From Prinsepia uniflora (lineage: Eukaryota > Streptophyta > Magnoliopsida > Rosales > Rosaceae): a DNA stretch of 64,000 bases. The notes beneath the pieces are model-generated. The model ran no database searches and was not told the origin of the DNA. It worked only from the letters and a program-made list of their open reading frames with translations. A program made the position numbers and the translations under genes. The stretch lies in the NCBI GenBank assembly GCA_032719365.1, contig CM064868.1, positions 71,273,538 through 71,337,537 on the forward strand, given 5' to 3'. Shown in pieces: positions 12,262 through 23,782 of this stretch; within the stretch, counting starts at the first letter, position 1; each line of letters opens with the position of its first letter.

Positions 12262-13246
12262 GGCCTGAGATCCTGAAGATCTACCACGTCCCCTCGAACT
12301 ACTAGTGGCACCACCACCTCCTCTAGTGCCCGCTGTCCCTGACACTGTACTCTGTCCGGACTCCGCCGCTCCTCGGCCTACACCACCTTCCTGTGGCAAC
12401 AGTGGACACTCACGTCGGAAATGACCTCGCTCCCCACAGTAGAAACACACATCCCGACCTGGTCCGCCACTCGGTCTCCCCGTCGACGCAACAGACGTCG
12501 CACTAGCTTGTGGAGTCGGTTGTGCTCGGTAACCACGGAATCTCGAACTCTGGAAACTACCAGGTCTACCGAAACGATCATTGCCCGACGACGAGGCTCC
12601 ACTAAAGTTACCTGTCTTCGGTGTCCTCTAACTCGAAGCTCCAGAAAAAGATGACTCCCGGCGTCGCACCGTCAAACTAGCCTCAACCCTCACCGCAGCG
12701 TCCGACAACTCTCGTAGGGTAGTAAACGATCCAGCCGTCACTATGGCTTGAATCTCACCTCGCAGGCCCAACTCAAACCTACGGCACTTCTCGGCTTCAG
12801 TAGCCACAAACGCAGGAGCAAACCGAGACAACATCTGAAACTCCTGTTCGTACTCAGCCACACTCAGATTCCCCTGTTGGAGCTGCAGAAACTCAGCCTC
12901 CTTGGCATCTCGGAAAGAACGAGGGTAATACTGATCTAGAAACCTCTCCCGAAACGTCTCCCAGGTCAGTGTGGGCGTCCTAACCAGACAACTCAAGGGT
13001 ATACCACCACTCGTACGCCGCACCGTCCAGTAAAAACCTAGCCAGTAACACTCGTTCCTCCGGTGGACAATGCATCACTGCAAAGATCCGCTCAAGTCTC
13101 GTGATCCACCTTTGGGCTTCCTCAGGATCTGCCCCACCACCAAAAGTAGTAGCCCCGAGCCGCTGGGCTCGCTCAATCGTAGCACTCTCTGTCTCTCTTG
13201 CTGCTTCGTCTTCAGGTCGTGGAGAGGGTCTACGTCTCGGAGGCAT
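12262..13246 (-). pseudogene. Ty3/gypsy gag, frameshifted and 3'-truncated
   Basis: Reading on the minus strand from the ATG at 13246 (MPPRRRPSP), the first frame gives a Gag N-terminal part ending in GAAYEWW. The reading then moves to another frame (about 13005), which contains LTWETFRERFLDQYYP and SVAEYEQEF..LSRFAP, characteristic of the plant retrotransposon Gag core. A third frame holds the CCHC zinc knuckle CFYCGERGHFRREC near 12447, followed by a Gly/Ser/Arg-rich tail. Gag packages the element RNA into virus-like particles. At least two frame changes and the loss of everything downstream (protease, reverse transcriptase, integrase) make it a pseudogene. The RFLDQYYP and CYxCGxxGHxxxxC motifs are typical of the Tekay/Del-like chromovirus branch. 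That assignment is from memory of the family, not from a search. Confidence 0.85.
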
Positions 13247-13340
13247 CGTCAATCGCACGCTGAAAGAGGCATAGAAATAGTCAAACAACCGAAACATAAC
13301 CTCTCAGACCGACAAACCCAACAAACTCGACAAACCTATG

Positions 13341-13352
13341 CTTTGATACCAA
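13341..13352 (-). other. Primer-binding site of the gag-bearing element
   Basis: TGGTATCAAAGC is read on the minus strand, two bases after the end of the 392-bp LTR. It resembles the complement of the initiator tRNA-Met 3' end, with one A for the usual G. Confidence 0.65.
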
Positions 13353-13354
13353 TC

Positions 13355-13746
13355 TGTCATGACCCGGCCCATCTAACACAATATTGTCCGCTTTGGGCCC
13401 AGCCCTCACGGTTTTGTTTTTGGGAGCTCACGTGCAACTTCCCAGTAGGTCACCCATCATGGGATTGCACCAGCCTCAACTCGCTTAACTTTGGGGTTCC
13501 AATCCCCCCCAAAGCCACTGAGCTCCCAAAAGGCCTTGTGTTAGATGGATACGTGCCCATACATATAAGGTACTTCACCTTTCCCTCCCCGAGCGATGTG
13601 GGATCGTTCACCGATCTTACCTTTCCAAGCTCACGGGTCTTGCTCACCGATCTTGCTTCTCAAGCTCACGGGTCTTGCTCACCGATCTTGCTTCTCAAGC
13701 TCACGGGTCTTGCTCACCGTTCTTGCTTCCAAGACCGGGTCTTACA
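13355..13746 (-). mobile_element. 392-bp LTR upstream of the broken gag
   Basis: On the minus strand it runs from TGTAAGACCCGG to CGGGTCATGACA and is directly followed by a primer-binding site and the gag gene, which is the order expected of a 5' LTR. Inside are about four tandem ~29-bp copies of a CTCACGGGTCTTGCTCACCG-type repeat (about 13590-13735). No matching 3' LTR is seen. The flanks carry no 5-bp duplication because the 3' part is gone. It sits immediately behind the leader of another element. Confidence 0.72.
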
Positions 13747-13800
13747 ATCCACCCCCCTTGGGGCCCAGCGTCCTCGCTGGCACACTTCCGGTCGGGGTCC

Positions 13801-13813
13801 AGCTCTGATACCA
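13801..13813 (-). other. Primer-binding site next to LTR D2
   Basis: TGGTATCAGAGCT is read on the minus strand, starting two bases after the terminal CTGACA of LTR D2. This is the classical plant primer site for initiator tRNA-Met, and it fixes the orientation of this LTR family. Confidence 0.75.
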
Positions 13814-13815
13814 AT

Positions 13816-15060
13816 TGTCAGGACCCACCGTGGTTTCACCCCGAAACCCGAGGTAAATCCTGCTCCCGTCTGACACCCCGACACAACACAAACGTAAACT
13901 ACTAAACTACACCGTCAGACGCAGGAGAAACGATACAAAACTTTCCAAATTTAAAAGGTTTACAGAGCATAGTACTAAATACAAAAGAAAGAAAACCGCT
14001 AAACTAGATACACGCACACGAAAAATTTAAAACACGTCGGGATCGCTCTCGTGACTTCTATGCCTCCGACGCTGCCTCGACGTCAAATTCCCGCTCTAGC
14101 TCCACGACCTGGATGTCAATTTAAAACAGAAGGTGTGAGTGGACCAGAATAAAAGAAAAGATTCCAAAACCATTTTATAAGAAAATCGGGTTTAGCCCTC
14201 CGTTTTGAAATTACATGCATAACCCAGTTACCAAAACAGTTATAAATCACATAAACCTCATCATAAAAACAGAAACACTATAAAAACAGTTATAGAAATC
14301 ATATCATCAGCGTCATAAAACATAAATACCGAGTCGTCATTCTCCGATCAAACCTGCTGGATCTATCCGAGTCTTTAAACTCCCGAGTCTTTAAACTCAA
14401 TCCAGGCCTCAATAATATCCGAGTCTTTAAACTCCCGAGTCTTTAAACTCAACAGGCCTACGGGGGAAATATCAATATATCCGAGTCTTTAAACTCCCGA
14501 GTCTTTAAACTCAATCTGGGTCTTTAAACCCAATCCGGGCCCGTCCCCCGTCAAATCAATATCCGGGTTTTTAAACCCAATAACCAGATCCAGCAAATCC
14601 AATCCAAAACCATTTTACCCTTACCGTTTTAGACCCGTAACTCACACATCCTAACTCCGATAAACACGTGCCGCCTGTCGTTGAACTCAGGACGACAAGA
14701 TCTACCTAACGGTCCTAGGTCAACGTGTCAAAAACCGATCGTACAAAAAGTCAACTCTCCCCCCTAGTTTAACCAAATTACGGTTATGCCCTCAACCTTC
14801 CGAACATCATAACTTCCTACTCGGATGTCGGAATAGGGCCTACCACCTGTCTACGGATTTGTGACGTCCTAAACTACGTCCTGGTCATCAGTCAAAACCC
14901 AATTGACCACCCGAACTAAAAGTCAACTTTTTGCCCGAACTAGGGGCAAAATCGTCATTCTAGGCTAACGACCTTATCAGGACCAAATAACCCCCGATTA
15001 AGCTCACTAATCTCATCTTAATCGCTGTCTTAGCCCTAATTTCTGGGACGGGTCGTTACA
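13816..15060 (-). mobile_element. LTR D2 (1245 bp), Ty3/gypsy-like 5' LTR
   Basis: On the plus strand it begins TGTCAGGACCCACC and ends GGACGGGTCGTTACA, directly abutting satellite at 15061. It has the same plan as D1: CCGAGTCTTTAAACTC sub-repeats (14365-14575) and two U3 modules (about 14630-14760 and 14815-14950). It lacks most of D1's GC-rich middle. With the primer site at 13801 and a short leader it is the 5' end of a minus-strand element. The rest of that element was replaced by the gag-bearing element or deleted. Confidence 0.82.
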
Positions 15061-17390
15061 TATTTTGTGCTCATAATTTAAGTAGTAACCTTGAAATGAA
15101 CGTGTGTGTTGGATTATAGGGGTTGAAATGAACGTATATGCTGGGTTATAGGGGTTGAATGAGAGCATTGTACTCATTGTTTGAGTTGCCTTGAATGAGT
15201 GTGTGAGTTGGATTATAGAGATCGATTGAGAGTGTTATACTCATAGTGTGATGACCTTGAAATGAATGAGTATATATTGGATATTTGGATTAATAGAGAT
15301 CTTTTGTTGTACTAATAGTTTGAGTGGTGGCCTTGAAAGGAACGTGTTTGTTGGGTTATAAGGATAGATTGAGAGTGTTGTACACTTGTAGTTTGATAGC
15401 CTTGAAATGAGGGTGTCTATTAGATTATTAAGATCGTTTGTTTGTAGGGATGAAGTATCTCATGGGACCAACTAGGGTCCCACATGTCACAAGTCTATGG
15501 AGTTTTGCATGGACTTCACTAGTCCAAGTCTTTGTTCCTATCAATAAATTAAAATTGAAAAGTTGGTAATTCATTGCCGAAAATGAAATGAAATTGATAG
15601 AAGTGTATGTTTTATTGGATGTTGATGTGAATAATTGATTTTTTTCTACACATGGATTTATACACTTTGAGTAGTGTCCAAGAAATATTGAATGTGTGCT
15701 TTGAGTTATGGGAACTGATTAAGAGTGTTATACTCATAGCTTAGTTTGAGTGGCCTTAGAAATGAGCATTTACTGGATTATAGTGATATTTTGTGCTCAT
15801 AATTTGAGTAGTGACCTTGAAATGAACATGTGTGTTGGGTTATAGGGGTTGATTGAGAGCATTGTACTCATTGTTTGAGTTACCTTGAAATGAATGTGTA
15901 AGTTGGATTATAGAGATCGATTGAGAGTGTTGTACTCATAGTGTGATGACCTTGAAATGAATGAGTATATATTGGATATTTGGATTAATAGAAATTTTGT
16001 GTTTTACTAATAGTTTGAGTGGTGGTCTTCAAAGGAACGTGTTTGTTGGGTTATAAAGATAGATTGAGAGTGTTGTAAACTCGTAGTTTGATGGCTTTGA
16101 AATGAGGGTTCCTATTAGATTATTGAGATATTTTGTTTGTAGGGATGAAGTATCTCATTGGATCAACTAGGGTCTCGCATGTCACAAGTCTATGGAGTTT
16201 TGCATGGACTTCACGAGTCCAAGTCTTTGCTCCTATCAATAAATTAAAATTGAAAAGTTGGCAATTCCTTATCGAAAATGAAATGAAATTGATAGAAGTG
16301 TGTGTTTTATTGGATATTGATGTGAATAATTGATTTTTTTCTACACATGGATTTGTACACTTTGAGTAGTGGCCAAGAAATATTGAACGTGTGCTTTGAG
16401 TAATAGGGAATGATTAAGAGTGCTATACTCATAGCTTAGTTTGAGTGGCCTTAGAAATGACCATATTCATTAGATTATAGGGATATGTTGTGCTCATAAT
16501 TTGAGTAGTAACCTTGAGAAGAACGTGTGTGTTGGGTTATAAGGGTTGAAATGAACGTATGTGCTGTGTTATAGGGGTTGATTGAGAGCATTGTACTCAT
16601 TGTTTGAGTTTCCTTGAAATGAGTGTGTGAGTTTGATTATAGAGATCAATTGAGAGTGTTGTACTCATAGTGTGACGACCTTGAAATCAATGAGTATATA
16701 TCGGATATTTGGATTAATTGAGATCTTTTGTTGTATTAATAGTTTGTGTGGTGGCCTTGAAAGGAACGTGTTTGTTGGGTTATAAGGATAGATTGAGAGT
16801 GTTGTAAACTCGTAGTTTGATGGCCTTGAAATGAGGGTGTCTATTAGATTATTGAGATCTTTTGTTTTTAGGGATGAAGTATCTCACAGGATCAGCTAGG
16901 GTCTCGCATTTTACAAGTCTATGGAGTTTTGTATGGACTTCACTAGTCCAAGTCTTTGCTCCTATCAATAAGTTAAAATTGAAAAGTTAGCAATTCCTTA
17001 TCAGAAATTAAATGAAATTGATAGAAGTGTGTTTTATTGGATATTGATGTGAATAATTGATTTTTTTCTACACATGGACTTGTACACTTTATTGCATGTG
17101 TGCTTTGAGTTATAGGGACTGATTAATAGTGTTCTACTCATAGCGTAATTTGAGTGGCCTTAGAAATGAGCGTATTCATTATATTATAGGGATATTTTGT
17201 GCTCACAATTTAAGTAGCGGCCTTGAAATGAACGTGTGTTCTGGGTTATAGGATTGATTGAGAGCATTGTACTAATTGTTTGAGTGACCTTGAAATGAGT
17301 GTGTGAGTTGGATTATGGGGATTGATTGAGAGTGTTGTACTCATAGTATGATGACCTTGAAATGAATGAGTAAATATTGGATTATAGTCT
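15061..17390 (+). repeat. Satellite array S3
   Basis: About three and a half units are present, with ORF blocks near 15450, 16133 and 16866. The first and third blocks carry an in-frame stop. The order and private variants match array S6: the loss of TTTGA-type bases in GCCTTGAATGAG, the short GAGCATTTACTGG unit and the final unit with TTTATTGCATGTGTGC. One S6 unit is missing here. Confidence 0.9.
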
Positions 17391-18744
17391 ATCTTTGGTA
17401 CACTAAGTAAGAGACTGGATAAGATAAAATAGTATGAAACTAGTATTTGGTACCAATCGTATTAATTAGCCACTGTATATAAGTTAATACGTTTAAGTGC
17501 CTTTTTACAATCGAGATACGCTAAAATAATACCCTCGAAATTGTTTGTATTAAATAGTCGGATGATTAACAATGCTGAAAAGTTTAATAATGGTAATGAC
17601 CCCAAAACAATAATGGGGAATGTAGCTCAATGATATGATCATATTTATGTGACGTTTTATCTTATTTTCTTATACTTTTTTTTTATCATATTTCCTATGT
17701 TTCATAGTACTTAGCTTGTTTTTATGTTTTGTTGGATTTTTTTTTTGGAAGCAAAGTTACAAAACGAGTTAATTACTTGCTATTTTGGAAATTTAAAGAG
17801 AAAACTTTGAAAAAGTACACCATATGTGTCATCTTCTCGGAATAGACCGCACCTTCTCGGGAAGAACTAGGTGATGGGCCATAAATTTTTAAAAGATATG
17901 AAAGTCTAGTTTCTAGATAAACTTATGATTCGCCAATTGGCGTTTTATGGTCGTTTAAGTATATTAAGGTCAGGCTGGGTGGAAATTTAGCATTCTTTCT
18001 ATTTCAAATTTTCTAGTTCTTATCGAGCTTGAAACTAGAGGTCCAGGTTATTAGGGTTAGAGAAAGGAAGATAATAAATAAAAAAGAAAAGTGGAGCTGC
18101 TACGGGAGTAAAAATTGGGCAACGAACAAGGCACACAACAACAACAACAACAAAATGTTTGTTCTTCCTTATGATGGCAATATATCATCCAACAAAAGAA
18201 ATTGCTTCCTCTCTCTCACAAGGCAGTAACATTTTATTCCCTCATTAATACCTCAAAAATCATATATAACCAAACAAAAATCACTTTCCAAAGGTCACCG
18301 TCCCACACGTTGAGGCATGTGCCTTATGTAGGATTAGATGCTTAACTTCCCTACAACCAACGACTTCACGTTAAAAAGAAAAAAAGAAAAAAAAAGTCTA
18401 CTTCCTAGTACATATCCTTGTATCAATGTTTAGTATATCGAGATTGTGTGAGGTTTTGCCTTATTTTGAAAAATGGCTTGCTAATTAGTATTACTATAAA
18501 ATGGTATGATTTTCAACTTGTAGTGGGATTTTAAATTTAAACTCTCGTAAAGAATAGAGTAAAAGCCTAAAATGTATAACCAAGTGTCAAATATTTTAAT
18601 GCAAAAACAAGGATATAACTATTATATGGGTTAATATTGTGTTGTTATTTATAACGGTGAGCAGATATTTTTGCCAAATTAAACTTGATTTGAACACCCC
18701 GACCTCAGTCATAACCCATAGCAATACCGATATCTCAAACAATC
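17391..18744. repeat. Segment A, copy 2 (without the solo LTR)
   Basis: It matches segment A copy 4 at 58691 closely, including TACACTAAGTAAGAGACTGG and the shortened central part. Near 18308 the junction GGCATGTGCCTTATGTAGGA shows the site that is filled by the solo LTR in copies 1 and 3. The CAACAA microsatellite is longer than in the other copies. No coding gene is recognised. Confidence 0.85.
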
Positions 18745-20163
18745 TGTAACACCCTCGACTAATATCCATAACTAGTTAGCAATCATTCGGCTCTATTAAC
18801 TCCATTGAGTCCCCAACTAATATTCTTACTTACACCAGAGTCCCGATTTGGTATCCCGACTCTCCTTTCATTTTAATACCCCTACTCATCTAGGGTTCTA
18901 GTTCGATATCCTGACTCATCTAGAATGCACCTCCGGATCATCCCTTGAAAAGTCCAAACTTGGAGGTAGTTTATACACATTTTGGAGTCTAATCGTGAGT
19001 TAAAACCCATCATCACATGTCCAACCATCCTAATCAAGGAAGAACCAATCCAGCAAAACCCTAAAATACGCCGTTACCCGGCTCCCTTGACCCTTAGACC
19101 AAAGCCCGCCTCGAACTAGTCCAAAAGGATTTGGAATTACACAAAAGGGACTCTAAATTGACCCAAAGGGCCTCAAAACCATCACCATCAGCTCTGTTCA
19201 ACCTTCCACGCGCCCCCACGTGCTCCCACACACCCCCACACGCTCTCACGTGCTCCCACACACTGATGGATGGTTGTCGACCACCCCACGAGCCCACACA
19301 CGCTGGAAATTGGCCAAGAGATGTGCTACGCTCTGTCCACGTGCCCTGATGTGGCACTAACATCACAGGTCCATGTCGCCATGAAATCACATGCCCATGT
19401 CATCACTGCAACACTGCTGACATCATTATGACATCACAATGATGTCATAAGAGAGGTTGGCTGCTGGGGAAGACGACCGACACCTCCACTGTCTGGTTCA
19501 CTAGGGACCAGCTGAAATCTGTCATTGATGGCTAGAATTCCAAGCTTCCTAGATACACCGTAACTCCTCCATTTGTTTATGATCCATACATAGATCTTCA
19601 TCTAAGCGATGAGAAGAATCCAAATATGGGCTCAAAAATGGGAAATCATAAATGTAAGCGAACTTCTAACCACATTCCCACCGTTGAGCCGTCACATCTA
19701 GCCACCATACTACCTCCCAAACACCAATAGACTCGTACAATCGTAAGGTAGCCACCCTGCCCTTGAATACGATCGAAACACCTAGGGAATGGTACCATGG
19801 TGGTGAGGGTCTGCGAATTGGTCACACCGTAAAGAGAAAGAGATAGAGACAGAGAGAGAGAGTCCAAGACTAACCAATTATCGGAGAGAAAATCCACACC
19901 CTATTGATACCCTGGATTTGTCCAAAATTACTACTATACCCTTACTGTTTCAGACTTGTAACTTTGATCCACAGACTTTGATTCCCACGTGTCGTCTGTT
20001 TACGAAATTGTGAGCTCGAGACCTATTTAATGGTTAAAGAAAAATGTCCAAAAGTGTCTTCAAGGAAAAGTTAACTAATGGGCCCCTCAAAAAACAAGGG
20101 TAAAATCATCATGTTCTAAAGAAATTCCCAAAGGGACCCCAATTTTTTATCCGGGTCGTTACA
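18745..20163 (-). mobile_element. Segment C, copy 1: LTR-like element of 1.4 kb
   Basis: The ends are TGTAACACCCTCGACTAA and CCGGGTCGTTACA, a TG...CA pair. One U3 module lies near 19975-20080, on the same side as in D1 and D2, which suggests a minus orientation. I see no clear 5-bp duplication (caatc before, ttatc after), so it may not be a simple insertion. It contains a tract of CACGTGCTCCCACACACC-like repeats (19200-19270), a perfect hairpin (19426-19450) and a GA-rich microsatellite (19832-19862). Confidence 0.65.
19426..19450. repeat. Perfect hairpin, 11-bp arms with a CAA loop
   Basis: TTATGACATCA and TGATGTCATAA are exact reverse complements separated by CAA. The same 25 bp are intact in segment C copy 2 at 60771-60795. 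The arms contain TGACATCA, which resembles plant bZIP sites. That reading is only a suggestion. Confidence 0.8.
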
Positions 20164-20454
20164 TTATCCATGGTTGGGTTGGTGGTATGTACCCAGCGTA
20201 GTGGATATGCTTGTTATGTTTCTATTTAGCAAAGGACTAAGTGTGGTTTTGGTAGGGCGTCGTCGGCCTTTGTAAGGTTGGTGAAATTAGATGCAAACAA
20301 AAGTACCCCAAAGTTGTTGACTGAGGTAAATTTCCTCTGTTTTGGGCTTATACTTGTTAATCCCCAGTCCATCGAGCCTTTGGCTGAGGTGAAACGCTAT
20401 AGTTGGCTTATGTCTGCCAAGGATTTTTTTTGAGGAGTGTGGAGCGGCCTTGAA
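20164..20454. repeat. Segment B, copy 1
   Basis: This is a ~290-bp piece, from the start region GTAGTGGATATGCTTG to AGCGGCCTTGAA, that follows segment C here and at 61522. It also follows the truncated segment C at 35569. It is bounded on the right by the TGACACGACCC end of an LTR. In the 35.6-kb copy the same GCCTTGAA is followed by different DNA, so the LTR inserted here later. No recognised coding content. Confidence 0.75.
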
Positions 20455-23400
20455 TGACACGACCCATCTCAATCCCCCTGGGATTAACGTGGGATGCGTC
20501 ATGCTCACGTCAGACAAGGGATAATACGTACCTCAGCCCATACAGGGCTCCCAGAGCGCGCTAGGATCGGTGGAGGAGTGTCATGTCTCGGTCTCTGCTA
20601 CAGCCCGCATCCGTGATCAACCTGAAGGGCAATAAAACCATCAAGAACTATGAGTGGACGAAAATCAATAAGTTCATAAACATTTCATAAAGATATTTAT
20701 ACCCTTCACTAAAAAGTATGCATGCATCGAAAACCAATAATAAAAACATTTACTGAAATAAACGATTGGGGCCTTAGCCCAAAAACCATAAATCCAAAAC
20801 CAAGTGGGCCACCGCCCAAATCCATAAACACAAATCCGACCGAAAAACCACTTCATAGAACCAATAATCCATATTTACCATATAACCATCCTCGGCATCC
20901 CAGATGCCTAGTGTCCTAGACGCTTGACGTCCCAGACATCATATCTCACGGTAATAAGCAACGCGTGCTACCCGGGGTCTCTCCGGGTCAATATCTCTGA
21001 CATCCCAGATGTCTGACGTCCCAGACGTCTAATCATAGCAATCCTGCTCCTGAGTCACTATACAGTCTGGTAGCTCCGTAAAATGACCTCTCGCAGGCAA
21101 TGCACTGTGAGTTCCCCAGTGTCCCAGACACCTGGAGGAGACCATCACATATCCTCGTATCAAGATGGTATATGGAAAACAGTTTTATAAAGCCGTTTCA
21201 AAACATCTCAATGGGCCCTGCCCGAAATTCCCATAAAACATCACAAATCCATTTAGGGGGTCCGACCCGAAATCACGTTTATGAAACATAGGGTCTCAGA
21301 CCCGAAATCACATTTATAAAACTCAATTGGGTCTCATGCCCGATTTTGTAAACTACTGGGCCCCTGACTTGATCACATAACTCAAAAGGGTCTCAGCTTG
21401 ATTTCGTAAACCAACTGGGCCCTTGGCCCGATCACATAATTCAAATCGGTCTCATGCCCGAGTTCATCTTTTCAAAACCAAAACCATGCCATAGAACCAT
21501 TATTAAACTCACAATCACAAAGCAATAGTATAAACTCGTAAACCTCGAAATACGTGTAAATACGGAATTATCTCGAAATACATGCAATCATGTAAACCAC
21601 TAGTGCCACAATCATCATCATAGAAATAACGTGTTTAAAACATATAAAATAGTTATACATGCCCTAATGGTAGTAGAGATGGTTTGATTTGGTTTGGGCT
21701 GAGTTCTATGTGTATTTGATTTGGGCTGAGTTCCCATATGGTTTGATTTACGGTTTTTGGGCTAAGGCCCTAATGGTTTTGTAAATGTTTTGATAAATGG
21801 TTTTCAAATGCATGCATATGTTAGTGAAGGGCATAAACATCTTCTTTTCGTGAAACATTTTATTTCAAATATTGTTTTGTCCACTCACGACTTTTGATGA
21901 TTTGAATGCCCTTCAGGTTGATCGCGAATGCGAGTTGTAGTAGAGACTGAGACATCACACTCCACCTCCTACGATCCTGGTGTACTCTGGAAGCCCCGGT
22001 GAGGGCTAGAGACGGAATTATCCCTGGTCTGACACTTGGTGTCAGATGGGAGCAGGCACATCCCACGTTAATCTTGGGGGATTTGGGACAGGTCCTGACA
22101 TCTAGAACATGGTGCACACGTCACCAATCAATCCTCTAAACCATCAGCACTCTGAAGTCAAGCCTCCAGTGGCTACTCGACAACGAGACGTGCATCGTGA
22201 CCTCTCCGGAGAGAACACATCCTTAGTCTGGAGGCGAGCCTCACGTCGTCCGTCGCCGTACACACAGCACCCGTCGCGACCACGAGTCAGACCCGTAGGT
22301 CATCAATAAGGCCTCATGCCGGAGTCAAACCAAATCCAAATGGGTCTCATGCCCGGTTTTACCTTTTCAAAACTATTTCATTAAAACCGAAAGCATAAGC
22401 CCGTATAAGCACATATAAAATCCGAAAACATTGAAATACGTGCCAATATGTAAACACACACAAAAATGCACTCAAGGCATCACAAAACATATATTAAAAC
22501 ACTTATAAAACATTTATGCATGCATCTATTCATAAAATAAAGTCCACTCATAGACCGTCCGAGCTGCCGCCTCGATACGCGCGTCGTAAGTCTTCCCGGG
22601 TCAATCATCGTCTCCAGGGTTCCCAAACCTATCCAAATCACTTTAGAGGGTTACTGACTACTTAATTAACTCCTCACGAAAGCCCCCTAATATTTTGGGA
22701 TTTTAAACTATTTTTAAACGCGCTCTGAAACCTTCGGAAAACCCAAACTATATCGAGACGATTTCTAATTGACTCGGAACTAGTCCCAAAATGTTGCAAG
22801 TTTCTGCCGTCACGCGCTGCCGGATGGCCCTGTGGGTGGGCCTCACGCGCCACTATACAGTGGTCATCCCTATCCTCCAGCTGACCGATCCGACCGACCG
22901 GTCCAGTTCGATCCTGCAATTGGACCGGCGTGACCGCTCCAGGCTCTTAGACTGTTTAATTTTCATCCTTTTTCTTCCTAGTCGATTCTAAACTTCCTAT
23001 TTTGATCTTAGGAACCTAAATATGTAAACAAAACCATCTAAAACTCACAAAATCACCCCCGTCCGATTTTTCCTCACGGTTCAATATTTCCAGATTTTCC
23101 CCATGGCTTCCTTAGCCCTTAAACACCACCAAAACCATCCTAAAACCTTCCTTTCATCCTAATACCCCTATTCTAATCAACCTAAACCGTCAATAATGCT
23201 TGAATCCAAAGAAAATGAAAATTGAACAAAATCGATACCTTGCTCGAGTTTGCCCCCGCCGTCCACGGCGGCGCCGTCCTGGCCGGCCACCACCTTCCTC
23301 ACGGCCCTCCTTTCACTCTCTTGGTCTCTCAAACATGATTAGAAAGGGAAGGGTGATCGGGTTTGATTGAAAAAATGGTCGAACACAACGAAAAGGGGAG

Positions 23401-23782
23401 GATATGCATGAGTTGTTTGGGCTGGGCAATGGATGGGTGACACTTGTCACTTATCCAATGGGGCTGTCCAAAAAGTTGGGCCCCACTTGCTGCCAAAAGT
23501 CCCTCGCGTCGTAAAACGTGCAATAGTACGTTCAAACTTCTGTGAACCGTAACCTCTCCGTCGAACATCCGATTTCGACGTGCCGCTTGTCTACGGATTC
23601 GTATCGTCCCGATCTACGTAATGGTCCTTGGCCCCCGGACATCAGACCTGTCGGGGTCAAAAGTCAACTTTTTGCCCTCGTCCAAAGACAAAATCAAAAT
23701 TTCGCCCTGAACATCCGTTAATCCTCGGCTAATCCATCATTAATCCCTAATTAATCCCTAAAATCACGGACGGGTTGTTACA
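20455..23782 (-). mobile_element. Rearranged LTR complex, family related to D1
   Basis: The plus-strand ends are TGACACGACCC and GACGGGTTGTTACA, and the latter abuts satellite. No 5-bp duplication is found (ttgaa before, attgt after). Internally it resembles D1: a GGGCCTCACGCGCC tract (22830) and a U3 module (about 23540-23700). It also has short repeats alternating CTCATGCCCGA, CCCGAAATCAC and GGGCCC (21240-21490). The middle is interrupted by an inverted copy of the LTR end (21660-22103) and ~200 bp of other DNA, after which the original sequence resumes near 22310. I read it as one LTR with a nested or rearranged insertion. Confidence 0.65.
21660..22103 (+). mobile_element. Inverted LTR 3' end inside the complex
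   Basis: This stretch is the reverse complement, with moderate divergence, of about 20455-20790. Matching landmarks are GGTTTTTGGGCTAAGGCCC, GCCCTTCAGGTTGATC and CACGTTAATC..GGGGGATTTGGGA..GTCCTGACA. It ends in the terminal TGACA expected for a plus-strand LTR. Together the two form a large foldback with a spacer of about 870 bp. Confidence 0.7.

Noticed and set aside
13070..13873. 267-codon plus-strand frame
   Set aside because: It is the antisense of the gag pseudogene, its LTR and a second LTR end, so it crosses element boundaries and has no protein features.
18029..18229. 66-codon frame with an Asn run in segment A
   Set aside because: The Asn run is the CAACAA microsatellite, and the copies with fewer repeats or other indels do not keep a comparable protein.
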